From assembly GCA_965240325.2 (NCBI GenBank), contig OZ251231.1:1550001-1614000 (forward strand): 64,000 bases of DNA, in the 5' to 3' direction. Source of the stretch: Rebecca billardiae RCC1528. Lineage: Eukaryota; Haptophyta. The notes under the pieces were generated by a model. The model was not told where the DNA came from and did no database searches. It was given only the letters and a program-made list of their open reading frames with translations. The first letter of the stretch is position 1, and each line of letters starts with the position of its first letter. The translations under genes and the position numbers were made by a program. Positions 11,262 to 21,862 of this stretch are shown piece after piece.

Positions 11262-13270
11262 TACCCAACGACGACGGCAAGGGGCGAGTCCGTAAGCTTC
11301 GAGGGTCCGTCACCCGGACTATGCACGCAGGCACGCCGGCGATGCTGCTCGACACCTTATTGGTCCGACAGCATGCACGATAACACCGCCGCGTAGTCCT
11401 GGTACTTGGCCGGGGGAAGCCTCAGGCGCCCTCTCTCAGCTGGCCGTGCGCACGGCGTACGTCTTGGGCACTTGCTCCACGCGAAACACGCGCGCACCTG
11501 TCCCTGCGAATCTCGCACAAGCGGTCGCTGTTGACATCGACATTGACATGAACTTTAGGGAAGCAACGAGCTTGCCGTTCGTTCACCTGCACCTCCCACA
11601 CTCCCGCGACGAGCCAAAAGGAAGTGGTACTCGCCAGGCGGCAGGCGAGCGCAAAGTGCACGCACCTTGCGCCCGCCTCAGACGGGCGCACGGTGCGGTC
11701 CGGCTTGACCGTGATGCGCAACAGCCAAGTCCCAGGGCACAAGGCCACTACTCGGCAGAATCACTGCACGGGTCGTCTCCTCCCTGCAGAAGCCACCGCC
11801 GCTCGCGACTTGGACGCCGCCTGCGGTGAGCTCGCTGTCGCCCGGCCCGTCACCGTACGCACGAGTCGCCGATGGTGAAGCCAAGGTCGCCCGCCGCCGT
11901 GCGCACACCTGCGCCGCCGCGCGCCAGCAGCAGGGGGTGGGAGGCGCACTCAGTGGATCGCACGCAGGGTCGGTTGCTGCCGCTGGGGTGGCTTTCGCTG
12001 GCACGCGAACGCGTGCGCGCGCACATTGGCAATCCCGCCATCGCACGGCGGCATGGGCGGCGGTGGAACAGGCGGTGATGACGGCAGCGAGTGTTGCCTG
12101 TAGTGGCGCGGGCGGGGCGAGCATGTGTCCGCCTGCAGCAGCACGTGTGGATCGGTGAGCACGCCGTGCCGAGCAGCGTTGCTCAGCTTGCCCGTTGCGG
12201 TGGCGGCGAGCAGCGCCGCGTGCGCCTCGGCCGGCCTGCGCGGATGACAGCGCATGTGCGCGCAGCCGAGGGGGTGCGCGTCTGGGCGCCCAGCGGCCGA
12301 GACTCACGCGCACTCAGCCTGGCAGAAAGAGGCAGCACACTCACGTCACAGCTGCCAGCTGAGTGGCCCTCCGCACCGTCGGGCCCGCCATGAGCCTGGC
12401 CCTGGTGTCTAGTAGACATTAGCCGCTGACGCGATCGGCGATGCCACGCCGCACACGGTGACGGATGAGCACAGAGCAGGCCCGGATGGCGCGGGCCCGA
12501 ACGGGCGGCACGTCACCGCCGGCACGGCCTGGCACTTCAACTTGCCCTATTGAAGTGGCATCGGCCGAGTTGTCCGACCGGCGGCGACGACCCGTCACCC
12601 GGGCCCCGGGCTCAGGCCCGCCCCCGGGCCTGCCAGAGGGCACTCGGCACGCGGGCCGTGCTGGCGGCTGCGCGGAGCGGCTGCCGGGCATCTGAATCGT
12701 CACTGCGTACTACCGTAGCTCCACTAAGTGAGCTAGACCGACGGCGACGCCGACGGATCAGCACGGAATACTCTGATACCGAACCTCGAGTCTGTGCCCG
12801 TCATTCTGTGCCCGGGAGACAGTCCGGCCGAGGGCCGCCACAGGCCGGCCGGTGGGCCCGGTCCGCTCCGAGCGAATCACACCTCACTGACGGTACGTCT
12901 GACAGGTTACTGATCAGACTGAGTTAATAGGCAGTGCAGACGGTGCTAACTCACTACTAGTAGTCAGTAGGCTTCAGTTACTCAGACTGCTAAGATCCTG
13001 CCTGCGTCTCACTCTCAGCCAACGGTCTTACGGCCCCGAAGAGACTCAGCGATCAGTTACTTGCATCAATCAACGGACACGGTCACGGTCTACTCTATGA
13101 CTACTCTACAATGATCATAGTCCGCAACGGCCACCGCCCGACGGCCGAAACAAAGCCTGATGGTGCCGTGTTGTCGCAGCATGTCGAAAGTCTGTTTCTG
13201 GGATGAGTGACAAACCCTCATCAACGGCGGAACGCTTACGACGGGGCCCATTGGCCATCACATTTATTTG

Positions 13271-13338
13271 GTGACAGTTGGCGGGCGTCAATCTCGCCTG
13301 CCTGAGCTGTGTGCGTCTCTTATTCTTAGTATAAACTG
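13271..13338. mobile_element. MITE M1c, right end only
   Basis: Retains GGTGACAGTTGGCGGGCGTC and the terminal repeat, with a 2-bp insertion near the end (CTTAGTATAAACTG), and is followed by TA. Confidence 0.7.
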
Positions 13339-14391
13339 TACACGGCTGTGACGGGGGCTGGCCAGGGTAGGGCTGGAGGCTTTGGCCGCCAGTCTGATCA
13401 CCCGGAGCCCGTTATTATTAAGGGGAATTTATTACACTACACGATTCGTCAAGCTGTTACACTCGGGCGGGCCGACTCTGCCCGCGACTCGATCATCATT
13501 GAACTCAGAACTGATTCATCGATTTTTACTGACAATACTCAGAGTGACTCAGCCACTCGCGTGACGCGGCCCGTGGGACTTCAACCGAGCAGTCCGAGAG
13601 ACCGAGAGCCTCTCGTCACTCGACGTCCTCGATCACGGAGCGCCCCGAGCGGGCTCCGACTCTGAGTCTGACAGTGACGAGCCGCCGCTCGGCCCGCCGC
13701 CGCGGCCCGGCCCGGCCGCGACGGGCCCGGCCCGGCACTGGCGTGAGTCGTCGGCCACTCACGCCACTCGGGCTCGGCCCGACGGGCCCGCTGGCCGCAG
13801 TCCTGAGACGCCTTCGGACGGTCCGCTCACCGACACCGCGCTAACGCGGACGCCTAACACTGACTCGTCAGTGAGTCACTGAGTATAACTCCGCGCTACT
13901 AGTGTCTAGTGGCAGAGAGACTGAGAGTGTAATTCTAGAATCTTAGCAGTGAGATATCATCAGATAATCCGTAAAATAATTATAAAAAAATCCGTGAATC
14001 GGGCGAGTGCTCAGATCTATGCTTGTGCAGCAATGCTGTGTCATACTACTACGCTGATACCTCCATTGAAAAACAGACGCGGCGCCAGCCACGATACGAC
14101 GGTCAGTCAGGTGCAGGTCTCAGTCACCGCTGTGACCGTCGCACGCCCGTGAATCGCCTCCGGGAATGGCTGCGCGGCAGCACCGCCCTTTGGACTGGCG
14201 CATGACTGCACCAGCTATCGAAGGCTGTGCTCGCGCACGTCGTGGAAGGATGCGCCTTTACGCGGCCTTGACCGCATCGATGACTGCTCGGTGTAGGAGA
14301 CGGCGCGCGGCGCGGGGCGCGACGGGGATCAGCACATGTCGCCGCACCAAGCTGGCATGGGGGCGCAGCGCCGCACGGGCGCACGCGCATG

Positions 14392-15098
14392 CTACGCACA
14401 GTCCACCGTCGTCGCGAGGACGCCCTTCCCGCTGATCCACGACTGCAGGATGAACGCGATCGACGTGAGCATGCAAAGGCGGCCGTGCTTGACCTCCGCG
14501 AGCGCGAGCTTCGGGTCGATGCCCTCATCCGAGAGGCCGAGCGGGTCAAAGCCAATGTCGCCCGGCACGCGGCCCTCCGTCTTGCTCGTGGCGTTCTCGA
14601 CGATCCAGCAGCCGATGATGATCTGGAGCAGGCCAAGACGCGGGGTCGTGGCAAGCGCAGTGTACGGGCCCGAGTTCTGGAAGAGGCCAACGCCGTTGGT
14701 CCAGCCGCCAGCGAGCTCCTGCCACAGCATGCCCGCCGTCGCGAGCATCGCAACGCGGCCGTGCTTCAGCTCGGCCTCGCGGTACTTGACGAGCTTAGAC
14801 TCGTCAGAGGCGAGGTTGAGCGGATCCCACACCTGACCACCCAGGCCGAACTCCGTCGACGCGCCGTACAGCTCCTCCACAGCTGCGCAGCGCGCAGGTG
14901 CGCCGGGGCGGATCGCAGGGGGTGAGACGTGCGATGCCGAGCCAGTGCGCGTGTCGGGAAGCACGCAGCCGCGCGCAAGGAGCCGCGCGGGACGGTCGAC
15001 GCACCGATCATCTGCGGCGACGACCGCGCGGGCGCGGCGGCGCGCGGCGCCATTGGCGCGCTGAAGGCCAGAGCCGACACGGCGAGCTGAAGGAACAT
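14392..15098 (-). CDS. Light-harvesting chlorophyll-binding protein (FCP/LHC family)
   Basis: Plastid antenna protein that binds chlorophyll and, in this lineage, fucoxanthin-type carotenoids in the thylakoid. Two exons, 15098-15005 and 14882-14392, flank a 122-nt intron with donor GTGCGT and acceptor GCGCAG. The joined product is 194 residues, a normal FCP length. It starts MFLQLAVSALAFSAPMAPRA: a signal peptide followed by a Phe-Ser-Ala-Pro step like the cleavage motif of plastid preproteins in secondary red-lineage algae. The mature part begins near VEELYGASTEF. The two chlorophyll-binding helices are obvious: REAELKHGRVAMLA (helix 1) and LAEVKHGRLCMLTS (helix 3), each with the ExxHGR signature, preceded by VWDPLNLA and GFDPLGLS. 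A middle helix lies at LGLLQIIIGCWIVENAT. Confidence 0.93.
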
Positions 15099-15780
15099 CG
15101 TGCGAAGGAGCTGCTGTGGATCGCGCAAACACGCTGGATCGCGCGCTGATTATTGGGCCGTAAATTGAAGGCGGGTCCGATGCGGCGGTGCATCTCCAAG
15201 CAGTCCGGAAAGGGCTTCCAGACTTTCGAGTTTCGGCATGCACCGTCGTCCGGGCGGTCTTCCGGATCCAAACTGGCCGATGCGGCCGGACGACTCGATT
15301 TGAGATTCTCGAGAATCAAGCCGGCACCCAGCAAGCCCGATGGTCGCGATCATTCATGCACTCGTCTAGTCAGGCTCCTCAGACTCTCTGAGGCTGCTCC
15401 GCACTTCCTCGTCGCAGCCACCGGGTCTACGGGGCCCAATGGTCGCTCGCCGCACCTCCGGGAAAGGCAAGCCCGCGTGCTGATGGCAGCCGCGGCTGAC
15501 TGTAGTCGACGCGGCGCATTATCATGCGGCAGTGGAGGCACGTCCCGCTTCTCAGTCTCACAGGACCAGACACCGATCGCAGGTGCGGTTTGCAATCCAG
15601 TCATCGCGTTGCACTCGCGAGAGGCCGCCGCTCCTCCAAGCGGCTGTCCTCGCCCATCGCTCTCATCCTGCCGGGCTCCCTTGCCAAAGCCGTCCAGCGC
15701 ACACCGCAGTAGAAACTCATCCTCGCCAATATGCCCAAACCATCAGCCCGCGCGTGAGTCCGCCCTCCCGCGCGCGCCGC
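15099..15780. other. Intergenic, antenna gene to mitochondrial carrier
   Basis: 682 bp between two minus-strand genes. It holds short open frames only and nothing I can support. It should contain the promoter of the antenna gene at its low-coordinate end. Confidence 0.5.
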
Positions 15781-16919
15781 TCAGCCAAACCGCGCGCGCA
15801 GCTGCTCCATCACGATGAACACGATGGTTACTCGCGGCACGACGCGGCCAAAGTTCGCCCAGAAGCCGTTGTACAGCGCCATCGGCCCCTCGCTCGCGCA
15901 CGTCTTGACGAAGCAGTCGACCATGCCGCTGTACATGGTGCCCACGCCGTTGGCGTCGAGCGGCTGCCCCATCACGCGCGACTTCACCACGTCGAACGGC
16001 GACGAGGCGACGGTGGAGACGTAGCCGGCGATGGTGGCGGTGGAGACGTGCAGGGGCAAGCCGTCCTGGGTGAAGATCTGCTGCTTCTTGAACTGCATCT
16101 TCACCTCGTCGTACGTCGCAAGCTCAGCCGCCGCCAGCGCCGTCGCCCGGCCGACGGTTGGCCCAACGCCCTTCCAGAGTGCTGCGCCCCGCGGCGCGCG
16201 GCGGCGGCGCGCGCGGCGAGCGGGGCGCGCGGGGTGAGAAGGGGTGCCGACGGCGCGGGGCCGAGCGCAGGCGCGGCGTTTGCCGCGCGCACAGAGGACA
16301 CCCTCCTCCTTGATCGTCGTGAAGAAGCAGTCGAGCATGCCCTTGTACTTATTGGGCAGGAACTCGCCATCCGGCCCTTTCACCATGCCGTCCGTCTGCA
16401 TGCGCACCTTCACGAGGTCGGTGGGGTTGGCAACGGCGGAGGCGATGGCACCGGAGCCGGCGCCCGCGACGATCTTCTTCCACAGCGGCACCTCCGACTT
16501 CGGCTTGGTCGGGTCCACGCCGAGCATATCGCGGATGGGCGTGTAGAAACCGTACCGCATCGAGCCGTAAGTTGACTGGCGCACCAGCGCGGGCGGAAGG
16601 CCCTTGAAGAGCGCGCCGACCCCTTCGGCGCGGGTGAGCTTCAAGGCGCAGTCAACTGTTCCATTGTACAGCCTCGCGCTCGACGACCCATCCATTTGCA
16701 GCCTGGGCGAGCGCACCAGCCGGCACGCGGGCGGCGGCCCGTCTCCTGAGTGAACGCACCGACCGCGCGGCCACGGGCGCGTACGCGAGACGTGCGCAAA
16801 GCGTCGCCGCGCGTCGCGTACCGAGTCTTGACGACATCGACGGGCATCGTGACCGTCTCGGCGACGCACGAGGCGAAGCCGCCGTAGACCATGCCCATCA
16901 CGACCGACTTGTTCTCCAT
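15781..16919 (-). CDS. Mitochondrial carrier family protein (UCP/dicarboxylate-like)
   Basis: Inner-membrane solute carrier (SLC25 family). Three exons, 16919-16822, 16702-16302 and 16181-15781, are separated by introns of 119 and 120 nt (donors GTACGC and GTGTCC, acceptors CCCAG and CGCAG). They give 299 residues, the standard carrier length. All three tandem modules carry the signature Px[D/E]xx[K/R]: MPVDVVKTRLQMDG across the first junction, NPTDLVKVRMQTDG, and SPFDVVKSRVMGQ. Each splice restores a family motif, for example IKEEALWKGVGPTVGRA at the second junction. The third module (GMVDCFVKTCASEGPMALYN and ANFGRVVPRV) most resembles uncoupling protein, dicarboxylate and oxoglutarate carriers. 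The substrate cannot be told from the sequence. The gene is divergent from the TTC33-like gene, 198 bp away. Confidence 0.92.
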
Positions 16920-17117
16920 GGTCCCTCACGCGCCTGGCGCCCTGCTGCAGCCTGCTGCCTGCCGGCCTGCGTGGCTAATTACTTGTACGTACAAAGATTC
17001 CCCGCCGCGGCGTAGCAAAAACATTATTATCTCATCGCCCCACGCCCAGCCGGAGCGGGCAGCGGCCGGGCCTGCCGCAGGGACGTACATAGACTCACAC
17101 CGGCGCCCGCCCGAGGC

Positions 17118-17789
17118 ATGCGCATCACCGAACGGCCGACGAAACGAGCGCGAGCCGCCACTGTGCCCGCATTCTTTCTGCGCGCAGCTGCTGAGACCGC
17201 CACGGACGCTAGCGTGGCGCCCTCGCTCGACGCGCGCGCCCTCAAGCTGCGCGGCGAGCAACTTGCAGAGGCGGGCGCGTGGCGGGATGCCCTCGCTGCC
17301 TTCACGGCCGGCGTGCGCGCACTGCAGAGCACGCCAAATGCCATGGAGGCGGCAGTTCTTCATGAGCTGAGAGCCCAGGCCCACCTCGCCTTAGGCAACG
17401 ACTTCGAAGCCGTGCGCGCGGCGACTGACGCTGTCGGTCTGGACGACTCGTGGCATCCGGGGTACCAAACTCTGGCGCGCGCGCAGCTCAATCTGGGCGA
17501 GCTGCCACTCGCGCTCGCCAATTTCGAGCGCGCGCGAGAGATCGTTGTCGGGGCGGTGGCGGCCTTCCATGACGCCCCCGCGCACGAGCAGCGCGACGCC
17601 ACCGTTGCCGTGCGGCGAGATGTGCGCGAGCTCGATGAGGAGATGCTCGAGGCCGAGCAGCTGCTCGTGCGCGGCATGGTGCTGGAGCACGGCCGTGTGC
17701 CGGTTGAGGAGGCGGTGCGGCACTGGCGAGACGCGGCCGCTTGTCGGGCGCCATTCGATCTGCACGTGCCCGAAGGTGAGCGCGGTTGA
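17118..17789 (+). CDS. TTC33: TPR-repeat protein, TTC33-like
   Basis: Small tetratricopeptide protein of 223 residues if unspliced, from the ATG at 17118 (MRITERPTKRARA). TPR-like helices run from about residue 38 to 145: LKLRGEQLAEAGAWRDALAA, NAMEAAVLHELRAQAHLALG, and WHPGYQTLARAQLNLGELPL followed by ALANFERAREIV. The order and the phrases VLHELRAQ and WxxxxQTLARAQLNLGE recall TTC33, a conserved eukaryotic protein of unclear function. The coding frame meets GGTGAGC, a good donor, at 17776. If an intron runs from 17776 to 17849, the frame continues to a stop at 17947 and gives 251 residues, closer to typical TTC33 length. I leave the unspliced end as the reported one. Confidence 0.7.
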   Translation: MRITERPTKRARAATVPAFFLRAAAETATDASVAPSLDARALKLRGEQLAEAGAWRDALAAFTAGVRALQSTPNAMEAAVLHELRAQAHLALGNDFEAVRAATDAVGLDDSWHPGYQTLARAQLNLGELPLALANFERAREIVVGAVAAFHDAPAHEQRDATVAVRRDVRELDEEMLEAEQLLVRGMVLEHGRVPVEEAVRHWRDAAACRAPFDLHVPEGERG

Positions 17790-18398
17790 AGCCGCTCAGC
17801 CGCAAGCCATTCAATTATGCCGGCATCCAGTTTAGACGCCAGGCGCTAGGGACGCCGTGGCTGTGCGCTGAGAGCCCCGCCGCGCTGACGACGACTGACG
17901 CCGAGCTCAATGACAACTTGCTTCGGACCGTTGCGGATTATTGCTGAGCATCATAAGCATCGTGCATTTAATTTGTGCTGGGCCATAGCCAATCAGTAGG
18001 CCAGCGCGGCACCAATGTAGTGACGCGCACTCCGCGCCAGGAGGCTCGGGCGGTGTACTCGGCCGCTGAGTCGCGCGGGCCGCGCCGGCGCGGAATCACG
18101 ACTGCGCCAAGCAAGCCACTAGGCACTAGCTTGTTTAACCAGCAGTTCCCGCCGACGATATTAAATCGCGGACCATAAAGTAATGATGCCGTGCCCGTAA
18201 AGTAATTACTTTGAGGCGATCGACTACTCTCAAGATACTATACTACGACGAAGCCAATAACTATAGTTACAGTCTGCAACTTACAATAATATAATACTGT
18301 AATTCCTGTGAGCCCTTAGTACATTATAAGAAGTCGACTAGTCAGTCAGTGGCTAGCGGCCCGACAATAGTGCTGGGCGCACCGTTGCCAATATTGCA
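17790..18398. other. Intergenic, TTC33-like to isochorismatase-type gene
   Basis: Tail-to-tail spacer. 17796-17947 stays open in a second frame and may be a final exon of the TTC33-like gene. 18140-18350 is AT-rich and stop-rich, with no gene. Confidence 0.45.
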
Positions 18399-19358
18399 TC
18401 AGCTCGGTGCCATAACTCCGTGGAGGCTGCGAGACTTCTCCCGGTGCAGAGCCTCGCAGTCGCAGCAGTCTGACGACTCGTCGGAACCCGATGAGGCAGG
18501 CGCGACGGTGCCGATCAGCAGTGATGACCTTGCCGAGGCGGGGCGGTGCACATCCCGGTCTGGGTGGTGTCGGCAATGGTACTTCAGACGGGGGCCGTCC
18601 TCCGCCGAGAAGCTGCGAGTCGCTGCCAGGAGCGCCTTCGCCACACCTGCTCTCCACTCGCGCTCCCGAAGGAGCACAAGCTCCTCTGCCGTGCACCCGA
18701 CGAAGACGTAGTTGATGTACATCTTTATCACGCCTGCATGCTGCGCGCGCGTGCGGTCGGCGCACGCGTCCGTGACGAGCACGACCTCGTAGCCGTGGCG
18801 GAAGGCGCCGAACGCGGTGTTCAGCACGCACGCTGACGTCACGAGCCCGCAGAGATACACCCGCCGGACGCCCATGCCCTTGAGCAGCTCGTCCATCTCC
18901 GTCTGGAAGAACGCGTCAAACGTCGGCTTATGAATCACACTCTCGCCGTCCTCCTCCTTCGCCCAGTCCTCCGGCTCGAGGGACACGTCGGCGCGCTTCT
19001 CTGGGTTGAGCATCTTGAAGAAGGGCACGTGTGTTGCGCTCGTCACGTCGTACTTGGCGCGCACATGCACCACGGGCATCCCCGTCTCGCGGCAGTTCTG
19101 CAGCAGCTGTGGGATCGTCGATGCGATCTGTGGGAAGGCGGCCGAGATGCGCGCGTCCCGCGAGTACCAGTCGCGCTGCACGTCGACGACGATCAGCGCC
19201 GAGGGGACCCCCGTCGGCATGTCGAAGAGCGAGATCGCCTTCGCCTGCGCCTCGTCGAACGCGAAGGAGTCCATGGCGCCAGCAGCGGACGGGACCGCAC
19301 GCAAGCGATGCGGCGCCCCAAAACACAGCGCGCGCGCGCTTTTGAGGACTGCTGTCAT
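18399..19358 (-). CDS. Isochorismatase-family cysteine hydrolase
   Basis: Alpha/beta hydrolase of the isochorismatase/nicotinamidase superfamily, 319 residues without an intron, from the ATG at 19358. The core spans about residues 48-235. The catalytic triad is visible: Asp in ALIVVDVQRDWYS, Lys in IHKPTFDAFFQTEMDELL, and Cys in LCGLVTSACVLNTAFGAFRH. The region after the Cys continues YEVVLVTDACADRTRAQHAG as in family members. The N-terminal 28 residues are basic and Ala-rich and may target an organelle; an alternative start is the second Met at about residue 29 (MDSFAFDEAQ). The C-terminal 70 residues are Ser-, Cys- and His-rich and not family-like. The substrate is unknown. The gene is divergent from the DUF2470-type gene, 171 bp away. 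Confidence 0.88.
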   Translation of the reverse strand: MTAVLKSARALCFGAPHRLRAVPSAAGAMDSFAFDEAQAKAISLFDMPTGVPSALIVVDVQRDWYSRDARISAAFPQIASTIPQLLQNCRETGMPVVHVRAKYDVTSATHVPFFKMLNPEKRADVSLEPEDWAKEEDGESVIHKPTFDAFFQTEMDELLKGMGVRRVYLCGLVTSACVLNTAFGAFRHGYEVVLVTDACADRTRAQHAGVIKMYINYVFVGCTAEELVLLREREWRAGVAKALLAATRSFSAEDGPRLKYHCRHHPDRDVHRPASARSSLLIGTVAPASSGSDESSDCCDCEALHREKSRSLHGVMAPS

Positions 19359-19529
19359 TGATCAAGAGGAAAATGCTGCTGACCAACCGAGCAAACCGCC
19401 GCTCTATGGGGGTACGGAAAAATCACCGTGCATACCGATGATTGTCCAGATGGCGTTGTCCGGGCGGCGCGGCCACGCCCGCCGCCCGGGCCGGTCGTCA
19501 CGGCTCGGGCGTCACGAAGCTTCACCGCC

Positions 19530-20633
19530 ATGCAGCTGTCAGTCTGCGTCCACCTCGCAGCCGCCGCGCTGGTCACGCACGCCGCTCGGCGCTCGTGCCT
19601 GCCCGCAACTCGTGCACTGTCGGCCGTGCCTCGCTCTCGCCCGCAGATCCGCGCGGCCGCCGACGGTGAGGAGAAGGGCGGCGGGCACGATGTGGGCGCG
19701 CGGCCAGAGGTGTCGGCCGAGGAGCAGGCGGCGCAGCAGCGCTTCATGGAGCACCAGAAGGCGGCGCCGCGGCTCTCCACCCCCGTCGAGGCCCGGTCAC
19801 TCGTGCAGTACTCCACGGGCTACGCTGTCATCTCCACGCTCGCGTCGCAGCCGCACCTGGATGGCTACCCGGGCGGCGGCGTCGTCGGCTTTGCGCCCAA
19901 CGAGGCCGGCCTGCCGCTCTTCTTCTTCTCGACGATGTCGGGGCACACGCAGGACCTGATCAAGTCGCCCAAGGCGAGTCTCACCGTGACGGCCTCGGGC
20001 TTCACCGGCGCCGCGGACGGGCGCGTCAACCTCGTCGGCGACATCGAGCGCGTGCCAGAGGAGCAGGCGCAGGCGGCCCGGGAGTCGTACCGGAAGACGC
20101 ACAAGGACGCGTTCTGGATCGACTTTGGCGACTTTGCGGTGCGCGCGCGCGCGCGCGCGCGCGCGCGGCATTGCGCGTGGTGGCGCGCCGTCTGCGCCCG
20201 GCTGAGCCCCCCGCCCTGCCCATGCGCCTCCGCCCGGCCGGTCCCACTGCGCCCACACCAGCCGTACCAGATGACCAGCCTCAAGGCTGTGCGCTTTGTG
20301 GGCGGCTTTGCGCGCGCGGCCGACATCAAGCCAGAGGAGTTCCTCTCCGCGCAGCCGGACCCGATCCTCGCGTTCAGCGCGCCCGTGGCCGGGCACATGA
20401 ACGCCGACCACTCCGACTCGACCATCGCCATGATCTCGCACTACGTCGGCCTCGACGTGCAGAAGGCGGACATCACGTCAGTCGACAGCCTCGGGATGAC
20501 CGTCAAGGTGCAGCGCGGCAGCGACGGCTTCAAGCTGCGGCTGCCCTTTCCTCGGCCGGCGCAGGACAGGAAAGACGTCAAGACGCTCATCGTCGAGATG
20601 ACCCAGGCCTCCGCGGCAGCGGCAAAGGCCTGA
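19530..20633 (+). CDS. FMN-binding split-barrel / DUF2470 protein (HugZ/HOZ-like), plastid-targeted
   Basis: Resembles the pyridoxamine-phosphate-oxidase-like split barrel plus DUF2470 proteins linked to haem handling in bacteria and chloroplasts. Exons 19530-20138 and 20271-20633 (132-nt intron, donor GTGCGC, acceptor ACCAG) give 323 residues. The start MQLSVCVHLAAAALVTHAAR is a signal peptide, fitting plastid targeting. The barrel spans roughly 85-210 (ARSLVQYSTGYAVISTLAS, LFFFSTMSGHTQDLIKSP, VNLVGDIERVP, FWIDFGDF). The junction yields GDFA-MTSLKAVRFVGGFARA, a conserved phrase. The DUF2470 part has HMNADHSDSTIAMISHYVG. The intron is a multiple of three, has no stop codon and opens with a GC dinucleotide tract, so its retention would insert 44 residues in frame. 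I cannot tell whether haem or FMN is bound here. Confidence 0.85.
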   Translation: MQLSVCVHLAAAALVTHAARRSCLPATRALSAVPRSRPQIRAAADGEEKGGGHDVGARPEVSAEEQAAQQRFMEHQKAAPRLSTPVEARSLVQYSTGYAVISTLASQPHLDGYPGGGVVGFAPNEAGLPLFFFSTMSGHTQDLIKSPKASLTVTASGFTGAADGRVNLVGDIERVPEEQAQAARESYRKTHKDAFWIDFGDFAVRARARARARHCAWWRAVCARLSPPPCPCASARPVPLRPHQPYQMTSLKAVRFVGGFARAADIKPEEFLSAQPDPILAFSAPVAGHMNADHSDSTIAMISHYVGLDVQKADITSVDSLGMTVKVQRGSDGFKLRLPFPRPAQDRKDVKTLIVEMTQASAAAAKA

Positions 20634-21007
20634 TCGGATGCGCCGCCGAATATACTGCCAGCATAATTTACGCTAGTCGTCCCGCGGACCATCACGGAGC
20701 TTGGACTGCGGTGTGAAAGCGTTACCAGCGAGTGCCGCCAGGCACGATGGCAACCAGCGTGCGCCATGCTGCATGGCCGTAAGTCAGCCGACACCGGACA
20801 GCACTCAGGTGTCACAGCACTCAGCAGTCAATACATAGTACTCCGACGAGGGCAAAGTCTCACCATAGCATCAGCTAGATGATGTACATATTACAGCAGC
20901 AGTATAGAACCAGAACTCGTGATACTGCACGTAGCTTAGTGCATGCATGTGCCATGTTCGCTCCGGGCTGCTGACTTGCTGAGCCACGGTCGGCTCGCTC
21001 ATGCGCG
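20634..21007. other. Intergenic, tail to tail
   Basis: 374 bp with no gene or recognisable element; AT-richer than its neighbours. Confidence 0.5.
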
Positions 21008-21720
21008 TCACTGCTCCACGCCCTCGTGCAGCCTGAGCTCACGCAGCTTGCTGAGGTAGTGCTCGATCTGCTCACGATCAGCGTTGCGGTCCCGTCTTTG
21101 ATGCTTCAGCTCCACCATCCGCGCGATCACCTTGCTGCGCACGTCCTTGGTCGCCGCCTTCACGCTCTCGTCCTCGTCCGCGAGCGTCTTGCGAGCCTCG
21201 ATCAACTGCGTCTTGGTCTGCTCAGCGCGATCGACGAGGTTGCTCACGCGTGTGCCAGCCATCTCTCTCGCGCGTCGATGCGTGCGGAGGTCCATGACCG
21301 CCGCTTTGACGTCGTCGCCCAGCACGGTTTCGTCGAGGCCATTCTTGGGCGCTGCTGGCGGGATGCGGCCTGCCGCTGGTGCCGTCTCGCTCTCGGGAGC
21401 GCTTATGGCCTGCGCAAACTTGCGCAGCTCGTGCTTCAGGTTCGGGCACGTGTCGGGGTAGTTCTGTGCCCACCAGACTCCGCTCAATGTGCCCGTCGTC
21501 GCGCTGATGACGTTGAGCGTGCCGGCATGGCGGGCAGCCATGCCGGCCATGCCGCCGCCGAGGAAAGCAGCACCTGTTTGCACGCGGGGTCGAGCGCAGC
21601 AGGGCGGTGGGTGGTGGGAGATGAGCAGGGCAGGACTCGTCGCCTCCGAGGGCGCTCGTCCACCGCTGCATAGGGCGCGGCGGATGACCACGCCCTTCGC
21701 GCACCGACGATGGGGTTCAT
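21008..21720 (-). CDS. Small membrane-associated coiled-coil protein, unknown function
   Basis: I do not recognise the family. A 16-nt first exon (21720-21705) joins 21573-21008 across a 131-nt intron with donor GTGCGC and acceptor AACAG. The product has 193 residues and begins MNPIVGAAFLGGGMAGMAAR. The splice is supported because it turns two unrelated frames into one smooth Gly/Ala-rich hydrophobic start that continues LNVISATTGTLSGVWWAQNY, as in small organelle membrane proteins. Residues about 95-193 are charged and helical (HRRAREMAGTRVSNLVDRAE, then a coil to the end). If the first exon is wrong, the start would be an internal Met in the same hydrophobic stretch. The gene is divergent from the ASC-1 fusion gene, 142 bp away. 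Confidence 0.6.
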
Positions 21721-21862
21721 GGCGAGCGACGGCGGGCGCGGGCGTGGGGTCCAAGACTCGTGTATGGTGGGATCCTCACGCGACCGCGCAGAAGCCGGGC
21801 CGGACTTCATGACTCTGTCAGGACAGACACGTCTGGCGCCCGTCGCCTCGTCTCCGCGGGCG

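Larger units (their letters stand above)
10390..14391. other. Gene-poor stretch with two truncated MITEs
   Basis: About 4 kb without a convincing gene. 10480-11140 is AT-richer and stop-rich. 11400-12400 has overlapping open frames on both strands; the minus strand could hold a spliced gene, but I could not join exons with confidence. 12690-13090 and 13480-13930 consist largely of short words such as GACTC, GAGTC and CACTGA. Truncated M1 elements lie at 11146-11261 and 13271-13338. Confidence 0.5.

Noticed and set aside
11422-12313. Overlapping minus-strand frames that could be a spliced gene
   Set aside because: Some phrases look protein-like, but no pair of frames could be joined by a convincing GT..AG intron and no family was recognised.
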